DNA of 13,791 nt from SG8-4 sp964562575 (lineage in GTDB: Bacteria > Planctomycetota > Phycisphaerae > Sedimentisphaerales > Anaerobacaceae), in NCBI GenBank assembly GCA_964562575.1, contig CAZLTY010000116.1, positions 1-13,791 on the forward strand. Direction: 5' to 3'. The notes beneath the pieces were generated by a model. It searched no databases, had not been told where the DNA came from, and saw nothing but the letters and a program-made list of their open reading frames with translations. This document shows, one piece after another, positions 1-7,295 of this stretch (position 1 is the first letter of the stretch; every line of letters begins with the position of its first letter). Position numbers and translations under genes: made by a program.

Positions 1-17
1 AGTCGATTCGAACCAGG

Positions 18-830
18 CTACTTTCGCGGATTCATAATTATAATGGCTACGTTTTCCAGTTTCTCGATGTCACAGGCCGGCTTGACAGTTATGTCCCAGG
101 TCAGGGGATCCTTGCGGCTCTTCACACACCGAGCGACCTTGCCTATCATCACCGGGCCGTGCAGGAACCTGGTCCCGGCATCGCTGGCGAAAACAGTGTT
201 GCCGACCTCGATTTTGTGCTCGGTGGGCACCTGCGGGATCCTGGCCGAATTGTCACCATTGCCCCACAACCACATCTTAATGTCCAGACCACCAATCTTC
301 ACCGGGATGCGGGATTTCGGGTTCGTGAAGAGCCTGACGTGAGCCGTGCCGGCCGAGGTATCGGCTATCGTCCCAATGATACTGTTGTACCCGATCACGA
401 ACTGATCCTTCGCCAAGCGGGCGTTCCCTCTGTAGTCGATCGTCAACTCATTGAGGGGGCCTTTGACATTACTGGCCGTGATGACCTTGGCCAGAGCAAA
501 ATCGACACCTTCCCACATGTTGTACTTGCTGTACAGGTCGGAGAGCGTCTTGAACTCTTCCTCCTGCTGCCAGAGCTTGGCTTGGAGATTGTTGGCGTGG
601 ATCTCCAGCTTGTTGTATTTTCTGCGAGGCACCGTATCGGCGAGTTGTTGCTCGGTGTTTGCCGTAAGTGCAAAATCTCCGCCAATGCTCAGGGGCCAGC
701 GAAAAACACGCACGAAACCAAGCTGGAACTTGCCCGTCAGATTTTGCGGGGCCAGGAGCAGAATGAATCCGCCCAACATGAGCCATGTAAATAACATCCG
801 CCTGGAGACTTTTGTATGCTTCCTTGCCAT
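18..830 (-). CDS. mreC: Rod shape-determining protein MreC
   Basis: MreC is the inner-membrane/periplasmic scaffold of the elongation complex that links MreB filaments to PBP2/RodA. The 270-residue product has a basic N-terminus, one membrane span at about residues 11-28, a helical coiled-coil segment at about 50-95 (rich in Q, E, K and L) and then a beta-rich region to the C-terminus with the family's glycine-rich pattern (VIGYNSIIGTIADTS, VGNTVFASD, IGKVARCV). The length is normal. I chose ATG at 830, which places the membrane span near the N-terminus. The frame stays open to an ATG at 926, but that would overlap mreB and add an Arg-rich leader. No clear Shine-Dalgarno precedes 830. The gene lies 53 bases after mreB on the same strand, so it is probably co-transcribed. 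The window ends 17 bases beyond the stop, so whether mreD follows cannot be seen. Confidence 0.88.
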   Translation of the reverse strand: MARKHTKVSRRMLFTWLMLGGFILLLAPQNLTGKFQLGFVRVFRWPLSIGGDFALTANTEQQLADTVPRRKYNKLEIHANNLQAKLWQQEEEFKTLSDLYSKYNMWEGVDFALAKVITASNVKGPLNELTIDYRGNARLAKDQFVIGYNSIIGTIADTSAGTAHVRLFTNPKSRIPVKIGGLDIKMWLWGNGDNSARIPQVPTEHKIEVGNTVFASDAGTRFLHGPVMIGKVARCVKSRKDPLTWDITVKPACDIEKLENVAIIIMNPRK

Positions 831-883
831 TGCCGGTAGCCGCCAAGATCTTGGGCGACAAATGACGCCCCGCTCGCGACGAG

Positions 884-1939
884 TTACTCCCACCCGTAGT
901 GGTTGTGGTCCATAGTATCTTTCCACAACTCCAGATTTTCCAGGTATACGCTGGTTCCGCGCGCCACACTGCTCAGCGGATCGTCGACCGTTTCGACCCT
1001 CAGGCCGGTCGCATTTGCCAGGACGGTATCCATGCCGCGCAGCAGCGATCCGCCACCGCAGAGGTGAATGCCGTTGTCAATTAGATCCGCAGCCAGCTCC
1101 GGCTCGGCCTTCTCCAGCGTTTGCGTCACGGTCTCGATAATCGCAGCGATGGGGTCGCGGAGAGATTCACGGATCTCCTCACTCGTAATGACAATTTTCC
1201 TCGGCAGACCGGAGATGGTATCTCTGCCTGCAATCTCCATAGTCAACTCCTCTTCGAGCGCAGCGGCAGAGCCAACCTGAATCTTGACTTTTTCAGCCCT
1301 TGCCTCGCCGATGAGAAGGTTATACGTCTTCTTGAGATGACTGATCACCGCCTCGTCCATATCGTCGCCGCCTATGCGGATCGATTCGGACGTCGCGATA
1401 TCGGCCAGACTCATGATTGCCACTTCTGTCGTTCCCCCGCCTATATCGACAATCATCGATGCGGTCGGATCGGTGATCGGCAGCCCGGCGCCAATTCCCG
1501 CGGCCATCGGCTCATCGACCAGGTAGACTCTTCTGGCGCCCGCACGCTCGGCGCTGTCTATCACCGCCCGGCGTTCGACCGCGGTAATACCGCTTGGAAC
1601 AGCGATAACAACGCGGGGCCTGACGAGCCCGCCGCGGCCGTGGACTTTTCGGATGAAATAGCCCAACATCGCTTCGGTGATTTCGAAATCGCTGATGACG
1701 CCGTCTTTGAGAGGCCTTATGGCGCTGATCGAACCGGGCGTCTTGCCCAGCATTTCGCGCGCAACCAGCCCGACGGCTTCGCCGTTATTGAGGACGATAT
1801 TCGTGCCCTTGCGGACAGCAACTACGGACGGCTCGTTGAGAACAATACCTTTGTCGCGGACACAAACGAGGGTGGTGCAGGTTCCGAGGTCGATACCCAT
1901 ATCCGTGCTGAACCAACCAAGGACGGTGTCCAGTAGCAC
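884..1939 (-). CDS. mreB: Rod shape-determining protein MreB (actin homologue)
   Basis: MreB is an ATP-binding, membrane-associated actin-like filament that directs lateral wall growth. The product has 351 residues. Visible motifs are phosphate-1 (GIDLGTCTTLV, residues 15-25), the usual NEPSVVAV stretch, connect/phosphate-2 (VDIGGGTTEVA) and the adenosine motif (GGGSLLRGMD). I chose GTG at 1939: an AAAGGAG lies 8 bases upstream and the protein then begins with a short amphipathic stretch (LLDTVLGWF) before DMGIDLG, as in other MreB proteins that bind the membrane through the N-terminus. An ATG at 1996 in the same frame would add 19 unusual residues and spans the RBS. Oddity: the phosphate-1 loop normally reads GT(A/S/C)NT and here the Asn is Thr. 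A consensus-like promoter precedes the gene, and mreC follows. Confidence 0.95.
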   Translation of the reverse strand: MLLDTVLGWFSTDMGIDLGTCTTLVCVRDKGIVLNEPSVVAVRKGTNIVLNNGEAVGLVAREMLGKTPGSISAIRPLKDGVISDFEITEAMLGYFIRKVHGRGGLVRPRVVIAVPSGITAVERRAVIDSAERAGARRVYLVDEPMAAGIGAGLPITDPTASMIVDIGGGTTEVAIMSLADIATSESIRIGGDDMDEAVISHLKKTYNLLIGEARAEKVKIQVGSAAALEEELTMEIAGRDTISGLPRKIVITSEEIRESLRDPIAAIIETVTQTLEKAEPELAADLIDNGIHLCGGGSLLRGMDTVLANATGLRVETVDDPLSSVARGTSVYLENLELWKDTMDHNHYGWE

Positions 1940-2018
1940 TTGCGACTCCTTTCTAACCTTCCAATTGCAGCTCCCTCCGGCCCCCTGAGAAGCCATTGAT
2001 TCAGGCCGGATATTTCCC

Positions 2019-2047
2019 TATATAATCGTAGAGAGCAGTATTGTCAA
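2019..2047 (-). promoter_or_regulatory. Sigma70-like promoter of mreB
   Basis: On the minus strand TTGACA (2042-2047, perfect -35) is followed by a 17-base spacer and TATATA (2019-2024). The predicted start near 2012 gives a leader of roughly 70 bases to the GTG of mreB. The promoter begins just downstream of the stop codon of the 52-residue microprotein, so mreB-mreC can be transcribed without the upstream genes. Confidence 0.7.
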
Positions 2048-2058
2048 CAGCGATTTGG

Positions 2059-2217
2059 CTACTGAATTTTAAAAATCGTGTCGTACTGCGTGAGACATTG
2101 AAAAGCTACGAACCCCGCCGTAGCCAGGACTGCACACAACGCCACGGCAAGAATGACGGTGTAGAGATTATCGGGCACACTCACTTTTTTACCGCGACCG
2201 GACATAGCAGGACTCAT
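2059..2217 (-). CDS. 52-residue single-span membrane microprotein upstream of mreB
   Basis: This is a short open frame (ATG at 2217, TAG at 2059-2061). The protein has a basic N-terminus (SGRGKK), a hydrophobic span at about residues 18-40 (LYTVILAVALCAVLATAGF) and a short polar tail ending FKIQ. AGTGAGG stands 7 bases before the ATG, a good Shine-Dalgarno. It starts 36 bases after the stop of the coiled-coil membrane gene and ends just before the mreB promoter, so it is probably co-transcribed with the former. By the positive-inside rule the N-terminus is cytoplasmic. I do not recognise a family. The context suggests a small partner of the coiled-coil protein or of the rod complex, which is inference. 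An internal ATG (residue 5) is possible. Confidence 0.7.
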   Translation of the reverse strand: MSPAMSGRGKKVSVPDNLYTVILAVALCAVLATAGFVAFQCLTQYDTIFKIQ

Positions 2218-2253
2218 ATATCAACCTCACTTTGCAGCGGATAATTCCGTTTC

Positions 2254-3135
2254 TTACAAATTCGTGCTCACGACATCGCCGGCTCTCGGCTGATTCTGCG
2301 GCTGTTCCTGCAACAGTTCGAGCCAGCCAACCGCCTTCTCCGGCTCAACCTCCAGGATCACGACGTCACAGACGAACTTGCTTTCGCGAGTGGTATGGAA
2401 CCTCATGCCTTCCTTGACACCATCTGCAGCGCCGATAGATATCTCGGCCAGATGATTCTTCAGGTCAACAGCGGTCAGCGATCCCTTCAAGTCGATATCT
2501 GTGATCGGGGGCGCAACCCGAACGGCCTCTCTGACCTTCGTGACCGGCGACGGCTGAACAAAAGCCTTACCATACTGTCGCAGGTACTTGTCCAGCGTGT
2601 TCTGCAGCATCGCGCCCTCTTCGATCAGGCCCTTCAACTTGCCTTCCAACTGTGCTATTATCGCACTTTTCTCAAGCAAAGCGGCCGTCGTATCGTCGAG
2701 CTGCTTGCGCTCCTTGATCAGTTCGGCATTGAGCTTCTTCTGCCCGTCGAGGGCGTTTTCCAACAACTGGCGCTGATTATCATTGGTCGCCGTCAAGTCC
2801 TTCGTTATGCTTGCCCAGTTGCCTTCCTTGCGAAGCGCCGTGTCCCTCTCGATTTCAATCTCCGTGAGATTGGCCTTCAACGTCGCGACCTGCTGTTGGA
2901 GTGCGCCGACATCGCCGGTGAGCTTGTCTTTTTCCCCGTCCGTTCGCTTTTTCAACTCGTTGAAGTCGTCAGTGGCAGCTTCCTCATTCTGCTTGGCAGT
3001 CCGCAACTGTCCATACGCCGTATCGTACTTTTCCTTGTAGTTGTCGGCACTGGCCACGTAAGTCACTACAATGCCACAGAGAAAAATCGAGGCTATCGTC
3101 AGCAGGACTATTAGGACCTTCGTAAGCGTACTCAA
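2254..3135 (-). CDS. Membrane-anchored coiled-coil protein with MreC-like layout
   Basis: The product has 293 residues. Residues 5-28 form a membrane span (KVLIVLLTIASIFLCGIVV). Residues about 32-190 are strongly charged, heptad-like helix (many E, K, Q, L; for example LLENALDGQKKLNAELIKERKQ) and so very likely a coiled coil. After a proline-containing hinge (VQPSP, APPITD) comes a compact C-terminal domain of about 85 residues with alternating hydrophobics and glycines (ISIGAADGVKEGM, RAGDVVST), reminiscent of C-terminal domains of flagellar-assembly T type and of the beta domain of MreC. The start is TTG at 3135, chosen because AAAGGAG lies 6 bases upstream. It precedes the microprotein and mreB on the same strand. 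The function is unknown. An envelope or elongation-complex scaffold is inferred from its architecture and neighbours. Confidence 0.85.
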   Translation of the reverse strand: MSTLTKVLIVLLTIASIFLCGIVVTYVASADNYKEKYDTAYGQLRTAKQNEEAATDDFNELKKRTDGEKDKLTGDVGALQQQVATLKANLTEIEIERDTALRKEGNWASITKDLTATNDNQRQLLENALDGQKKLNAELIKERKQLDDTTAALLEKSAIIAQLEGKLKGLIEEGAMLQNTLDKYLRQYGKAFVQPSPVTKVREAVRVAPPITDIDLKGSLTAVDLKNHLAEISIGAADGVKEGMRFHTTRESKFVCDVVILEVEPEKAVGWLELLQEQPQNQPRAGDVVSTNL

Positions 3136-3203
3136 AACAAGCTCCTTTCAGTAACTCTGTGTTTTCTTCTCAACACACCCCTTACCTCAAGAAAGGGCAT
3201 TCC

Positions 3204-3276
3204 ACGTGTATGTCAGGGCATCGCAAAAAGCACCACTGCCTCCGGTGATAGGTTGGATACAAACCCTGACACACGT
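3204..3276 (-). promoter_or_regulatory. Structured 5' leader element of the coiled-coil gene
   Basis: Read on the minus strand, ACGTGT+GTCAGGG (3264-3276) pairs with CCCTGAC+AT+ACACGT (3204-3218). This gives a 13-pair stem interrupted only by a 2-base bulge and closing a 45-base interior. The interior holds a small hairpin (CACC/GGTG, 3231-3247). The predicted transcription start (about 3280) lies only a few bases before the stem. Two smaller potential hairpins follow (CCCTT/AAGGG near 3179-3197; GTGTT/AACAC at 3159-3176) before the AAAGGAG. I do not recognise it as a known riboswitch class. It could regulate translation, stabilise the mRNA, or be a dispersed palindromic repeat. Confidence 0.5.
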
Positions 3277-3286
3277 ATATGTTAAC

Positions 3287-3315
3287 ATTTTACGCTTAAA
3301 ACTCGGAAAGGTCAA
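3287..3315 (-). promoter_or_regulatory. Sigma70-like promoter of the coiled-coil/microprotein genes
   Basis: On the minus strand TTGACC (3310-3315) is followed by a 17-base spacer and TAAAAT (3287-3292). Each hexamer matches the consensus at five of six positions. The surrounding sequence is AT-rich compared with the flanking genes. The expected start is near 3280, leaving a leader of about 145 bases before the TTG start at 3135. Confidence 0.65.
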
Positions 3316-3400
3316 GTTATTTTTGGCAAATAGCCCAAATTAAAATGGTTAGGGGCAAATCGGCGGTATCAGGTCTGATAAGATATGATTTCGAGGGCCT

Positions 3401-4444
3401 CTACCTCGTGCCGCACAGAAAAACCGCCTTGGCGGCCGCAAGACGGACGGATTTCGACTGGTTTTTCATGAGCCTGGGCAGATGTTGTGTCAGGGGCGCG
3501 GTGCAGATTTGGCCGATTGCCAGTGCTGTCAGCACATTTGTCCGTGTGCGAGCTTGTTCGTCCAGTCCGGCAGTCAGGCCTTTCTCGAAAACATCGCGAA
3601 CCTCGGGCTCACCTGATATGTCTCCGAGCTTGCCGAGCTGCTCAGCGACGGTGAGCCGGACTTCCAATATGTCATCGTCCAGCTTGGTAACCAGGATATC
3701 TCTGGCTGTCTGGGTCCCGAGCGCTCCCATCGCTCGCACGCCCATAATCTTGTCGTCGGAGTAACCGCTGTAAACTATCGCCCAGAGCTTGCGCAGCACC
3801 TGCTCATCCCCGAGCTGGGCCCGGGCCTCCAACGCCTGGAACCTCACCTTGTCGCTGGAATCGGTGCTTTGCTGCGCCCGTTTCAATAGTTCGAGCGCGC
3901 TTGCGTCCCCTACTCTGCCGAGCAGAAATGCAGCATTGGCTCTGACTGTCTGATCGTCGCTGAGCAGTGCCTTGCGAACAACCTCAAAATACTCGGCGTA
4001 TCCGAGCCTGCCCATCGCATAGGAAGCGGCGACAACAACGTTGGCGTCCCTATCTCTCAACGCTCGCTGCACCGACGTTCTCGCAATAGAGTACTCCAAA
4101 TCGCCTATGGCCACAGCAGCCGCAAATCTGACCGGCACCCATTCATCTTCGAGCAGACGTTGCACTGTGCGCATCAGTCTGATCTGGTTGGCAGTGGCAA
4201 CCACTTCGATAGCCTTGACCCTTATCAGCGAACTGGGGTCGGCCAGGCCATCGCGGATAATTCCGAAGGCTTCGGCCCGGACCGGATCCATGTTGCCAAC
4301 GCCATAATCGGTCATGGTCGGAACGGGCGTCTCATTACATCCGAAGACAAACGCCACCAGGCAGGCAAAAAGAAAAGCACTGACAGCAGCGGCGGCCACT
4401 GGCTTGTGCTCTCGTGATCTAGCTTCGCCCGGCTGATTTTTCAT
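3401..4444 (-). CDS. HEAT-repeat lipoprotein
   Basis: The product has 347 residues. A basic, then hydrophobic N-terminus (about residues 15-35) ends in the lipobox-like VFGC, so Cys36 is probably lipidated. From about residue 60 to the end there are roughly seven HEAT/PBS-lyase-type helical repeats (for example VRFAAAVAIGDL, VRANAAFLLGRVGD, VRLTVAEQLGKLGD), a protein-protein interaction scaffold. No catalytic motif is seen. The ATG at 4444 lies inside the 3' end of lnt (26-base overlap) with AAGGTGG just upstream, which indicates translational coupling to lnt. That is a natural pairing, since Lnt finishes acylation of exactly this class of protein. The partner is unknown. No convincing terminator was found after the stop. 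Confidence 0.85.
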   Translation of the reverse strand: MKNQPGEARSREHKPVAAAAVSAFLFACLVAFVFGCNETPVPTMTDYGVGNMDPVRAEAFGIIRDGLADPSSLIRVKAIEVVATANQIRLMRTVQRLLEDEWVPVRFAAAVAIGDLEYSIARTSVQRALRDRDANVVVAASYAMGRLGYAEYFEVVRKALLSDDQTVRANAAFLLGRVGDASALELLKRAQQSTDSSDKVRFQALEARAQLGDEQVLRKLWAIVYSGYSDDKIMGVRAMGALGTQTARDILVTKLDDDILEVRLTVAEQLGKLGDISGEPEVRDVFEKGLTAGLDEQARTRTNVLTALAIGQICTAPLTQHLPRLMKNQSKSVRLAAAKAVFLCGTR

Positions 4445-6233
4445 TTGACCACCTTGACAAACAAGCCTTCCATTTTGTTGTTCTGAAGAATTTCACCGAA
4501 AGCAGCGCTATTATGAGCAGAATGACACAGAGTTCACAACAATAATCCAGCCACTCGCCGTATTTACTGAAGAAACTTATTCTCTTGTCTATCGGGATTC
4601 TGTCGGTAAACCATCCGGGCATACCCGTCCGATTCATGGCCTCGGCGGGCAACGTGCCGCGGGCGAAGCCATCCTTTATACGTCCGGTGCTGTCGATCAG
4701 ACAACTTATGCCCGTGTTGACACTCCGCAGCACGGCAAGCCGGTTCTCGACAGCCCTGAAGGCACAAACCGCCGCATGCTGAGCAAGCTCCGTGCTCGGT
4801 TGGACCCTATCGTCCTTGAACCGAACGAACCACCCGTCGTTGCTTATGTTCACGATCCAGTCGATCCTTTTGGCGCCCTGCTCGTCCAGGGCGAATTGGC
4901 GCGAGATCTCGGGGACCGTGCCCTCATAACAAATGATCACACCGAATTTGTAGTCCTGGGCTTGGACCCGGTCATCGTCAGGCACCGGCAAAGGACCATT
5001 CCGGCGATCGCCGGTCATCTCAAAGACGGTGTATTCTGTGCCATAGTCAAGTGAGTAATCGAAATTGTACGGTATGAACTTGATCTTCATGAGCAGTTCA
5101 TAAAACCAGGACAGCCTTCTCCTCAACGGCAGCACCTCCCCGAAGGGCACCAGGTGGATCTTGTCATACCGTTTCTTGCCCTTCTGTCCGTCAGGCCTGT
5201 AGAAGAACGCCGAGTTGTACCGGGCGAGGTGACGCTCCGAGGCACTTTCGCGGATCTCGGAACCGTAAGCTCCCACGAGCACAAAAGCGCTGCCCTTCGA
5301 ATGTTCTCGAAGCGCCTTGTCGAGAGCCATGCTGGATTCGGGAGAAGTCAAGAAGGGCCACACCTCCGTATCAAGCATCGCCTGCACCATTGTCTCTGGC
5401 CAGACAATCAGCTCGGCCCCGGCCTCGACCGCGGCTTTGCTACTGCTCATCAACCCGTTGAACAAATCGTCGCCGGACTCGAAGGACCGCTTGACCGACT
5501 GGGGGACATTTGATTGCAATGACGCGGCCAAAGGGCCGGGCTCGATGAACTGCTCGGCCTGGCCGATCCTCCACCGCCCATACACAATGCTTGCGATCAG
5601 TGTCGCGGCGACCAGAGCGGCTTTAAAGAAACTGCCGGGTTTGAACACGCTCTTGCCGGATCGAGCATCAAGTATCAGCTCGGCCACCTGCCCGTTTACC
5701 ATCGCGATCAGAAACGAGACCCCGCCGGCACCGAATATGTCGGCGATTTGGATTATCGTAATATTCTGATACTGGCTGTGCGCCAGGAATCGCCAGAAGA
5801 AGCCACCCAGGAAGAGGCCCTGCATGCGCTCGACGCCGACGATGAGCACACCCGCAGCCAGGAACAGTGGAACTCGCTTCGTCCGGCAGTAACGCAGGCA
5901 TATCGCCAGTACGGGCCATAGCAAGGCGGTGTACAGGCAGATAGTCACCCACCCGACGATCGTCACCGGAAATACCCAGTACAGATTGATCATCCAGTAG
6001 CAGAGTGAGACAACGTAAGTGGCCAGAAACAAACGTCTTGGTTTGGCCTGCCGGCAACAGGCAAGGATGAAAGGCACAAACGCAACCCATGCCAACGGGG
6101 CCCAGTTTATCGGCGACTGAATCACCGTCAGCAGCGCCGCGCTGGCGACAAAGAATAGAGGACAGACGGCAGAGGGCAGAGCATCCGATTTGCGTTTTTT
6201 ATCTTCTGTCTTTTGTCTATGAGTCTTTTTCAA
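4419..6233 (-). CDS. lnt: Apolipoprotein N-acyltransferase Lnt
   Basis: Lnt transfers an acyl chain from phospholipid to the N-terminal Cys of apolipoproteins at the outer face of the inner membrane. The N-terminal part (about residues 22-220) contains several hydrophobic spans. It is followed by a nitrilase-like domain with the Glu-Lys-Cys triad: E280 in VWPET, K358 in YDKIHLVPFGE, C435 in IICYEG. E366 and E437 match the spacing of E343 and E389 in E. coli Lnt. A last span lies near residues 560-585. At 604 residues it is longer than usual (about 510-550), and part of the excess is an N-terminal leader of Lys-rich sequence encoded by heptanucleotide repeats. The start is uncertain: the TTG at 6233 directly follows the stop of the methyltransferase, with no clear RBS, and the true start may be further in. 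Confidence 0.93.
   Translation of the reverse strand: MKKTHRQKTEDKKRKSDALPSAVCPLFFVASAALLTVIQSPINWAPLAWVAFVPFILACCRQAKPRRLFLATYVVSLCYWMINLYWVFPVTIVGWVTICLYTALLWPVLAICLRYCRTKRVPLFLAAGVLIVGVERMQGLFLGGFFWRFLAHSQYQNITIIQIADIFGAGGVSFLIAMVNGQVAELILDARSGKSVFKPGSFFKAALVAATLIASIVYGRWRIGQAEQFIEPGPLAASLQSNVPQSVKRSFESGDDLFNGLMSSSKAAVEAGAELIVWPETMVQAMLDTEVWPFLTSPESSMALDKALREHSKGSAFVLVGAYGSEIRESASERHLARYNSAFFYRPDGQKGKKRYDKIHLVPFGEVLPLRRRLSWFYELLMKIKFIPYNFDYSLDYGTEYTVFEMTGDRRNGPLPVPDDDRVQAQDYKFGVIICYEGTVPEISRQFALDEQGAKRIDWIVNISNDGWFVRFKDDRVQPSTELAQHAAVCAFRAVENRLAVLRSVNTGISCLIDSTGRIKDGFARGTLPAEAMNRTGMPGWFTDRIPIDKRISFFSKYGEWLDYCCELCVILLIIALLSVKFFRTTKWKACLSRWSNEKSAGRS
6154..6220. repeat. Degenerate heptanucleotide tandem repeats at the 5' end of lnt
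   Basis: On the plus strand 6154-6181 divides into aatagag/gacagac/ggcagag/ggcagag, and 6200-6220 into tatcttc/tgtcttt/tgtctat. The unit length is seven bases in both blocks. They encode about residues 5-27 of the lnt frame, just before the first membrane span. The pattern resembles the short tandemly repeated repetitive (STRR) heptamers known from cyanobacteria. The second block is short and its assignment is weaker. Confidence 0.55.
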
Positions 6234-7289
6234 CTATTTCGTCACTACCCCATTTTCCAATTGTTTTCGTCGTGCGCGTGATTTCCGCGGCTTCCCAATA
6301 ATTGGATTGCCGCGCAACGGGCCGAGCTCGCCACTCTTTCTTTTCTGGATTAGGTGTTCGATGATCTCTTTTGGCTGGAACGGGGTCCTTATTTTCCCCA
6401 CACGTTTATTGAACTTCTCAGAGAATAGAGTTAATAAGAAAGAGTCAGAACTAAGTTGCTCGGTAGGCACTTTGTTCTCGTGGTAGAGCCACTTGAGTTC
6501 TGCTTCGAGATGCTCATTCCATTTCTGCCCACCCTCACCTTCGATTGGCAAGCCCTCACATTCCCTGATGCGTCTCTGTGCCTCCGTGACATACTCCTCA
6601 GAAATGTCTATTCCCGTATATACCCGATTCAACTTGTGGGCCGTCACCGCGGTCGTTCCCGAGCCACTGAACGGATCCAGTACCCAATTGCCGTGATCAG
6701 AACTGACGCGAATGATACGTGCCAAGATACTTTCAGGCATTTGGCATGGGAAGCCGGTGCGCTCTTTGAAAGTGCCACAAACACGGGGATACTCATCCCA
6801 AACGTCATCCGGCATCTTGCCTTCAGGATTGGCACGCTTGTCCTGGTACTTCTTCTGCCGGTCGGATATCACGCGAACAGAGTCGTCGTTGAATATGAAA
6901 TTACTCTTGTCTTTCACGAAATAGAGTATATGGGTGTGTGATCGAGCAAACTTGTTTCTCAACTGTTGCCCGAATGCGTAGTGCCATACTATCCAGTTGC
7001 GCATCTCCAAACCTAATTCATCCGCTGCGACTTTCACATCGGCAACATGTTCATCGCCTATGGCAATATAGAATGAGCCCTGGGGCTTTAGCACTTGCTT
7101 GCAGGCAGTCATCCAATCCTTCGTCCACCAAGCGTAGCTCTTCTTCTCGACCTTGTCGTGGTATTTGTCGTACTTGTACCCGATATTAAACGGCGGGTCG
7201 GCGAATATGAGGTCGGCAAAGGGCTCGCGGGCCTGGCCCAGCACCTCGATGCAATCGCCGCATATTATCTTGTTGAGAAACTCTTGCAT
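6234..7289 (-). CDS. Orphan DNA adenine-N6/cytosine-N4 methyltransferase, beta-class order
   Basis: The 351-residue product carries catalytic motif IV (DPPF, residues 31-34) near the N-terminus and the SAM-binding motif I (LDPFSGSGTT, residues 204-213) in the C-terminal half. This order is typical of beta-class amino-methyltransferases such as CcrM/HinfI-type enzymes. GFPCQMPESIL precedes motif I where relatives have a HPxQKP-like stretch. The tail (about 300-351) is basic (KPRKSRARRK) and may contact DNA. DPPF rather than DPPY leaves N6-adenine versus N4-cytosine open, and the target site cannot be read from the sequence. No restriction gene is adjacent, so it is an orphan or solitary enzyme here. 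A hand-counted stretch (6841-6960) is 43% G+C against 65% at 9001-9060, suggesting acquisition. The ATG at 7289 has no Shine-Dalgarno. Confidence 0.9.
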   Translation of the reverse strand: MQEFLNKIICGDCIEVLGQAREPFADLIFADPPFNIGYKYDKYHDKVEKKSYAWWTKDWMTACKQVLKPQGSFYIAIGDEHVADVKVAADELGLEMRNWIVWHYAFGQQLRNKFARSHTHILYFVKDKSNFIFNDDSVRVISDRQKKYQDKRANPEGKMPDDVWDEYPRVCGTFKERTGFPCQMPESILARIIRVSSDHGNWVLDPFSGSGTTAVTAHKLNRVYTGIDISEEYVTEAQRRIRECEGLPIEGEGGQKWNEHLEAELKWLYHENKVPTEQLSSDSFLLTLFSEKFNKRVGKIRTPFQPKEIIEHLIQKRKSGELGPLRGNPIIGKPRKSRARRKQLENGVVTK

Positions 7290-7295
7290 AGCGAC

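Noticed and set aside
1..20. On the minus strand GGTTCGAATC resembles the T-loop of a tRNA.
   Set aside because: The flanking bases do not form a T-stem (CCTGG against CGACT) and no other tRNA arm is visible before the mreC stop.
1121..1936. Long plus-strand open frame of 271 codons opposite mreB.
   Set aside because: It is the antisense shadow of a certain MreB gene in G+C-rich sequence; composition is Arg/Asp/Gly-rich without a family pattern.
3204..3276. Plus-strand words GCAAA, GCCTCCGG and TAGGT recall the cyclic-di-GMP-I (GEMM) riboswitch.
   Set aside because: The order and spacing of the receptor helices do not fit the class, and the plus strand leads into the 3' end of an opposing gene with no plus-strand gene to control.
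3316..3400. Possible intrinsic terminator after the HEAT lipoprotein gene (TATCA/TGATA and TTTGG/CCAAA hairpins on the minus strand).
   Set aside because: Stems of only five pairs and no T-run follow in the direction of transcription.
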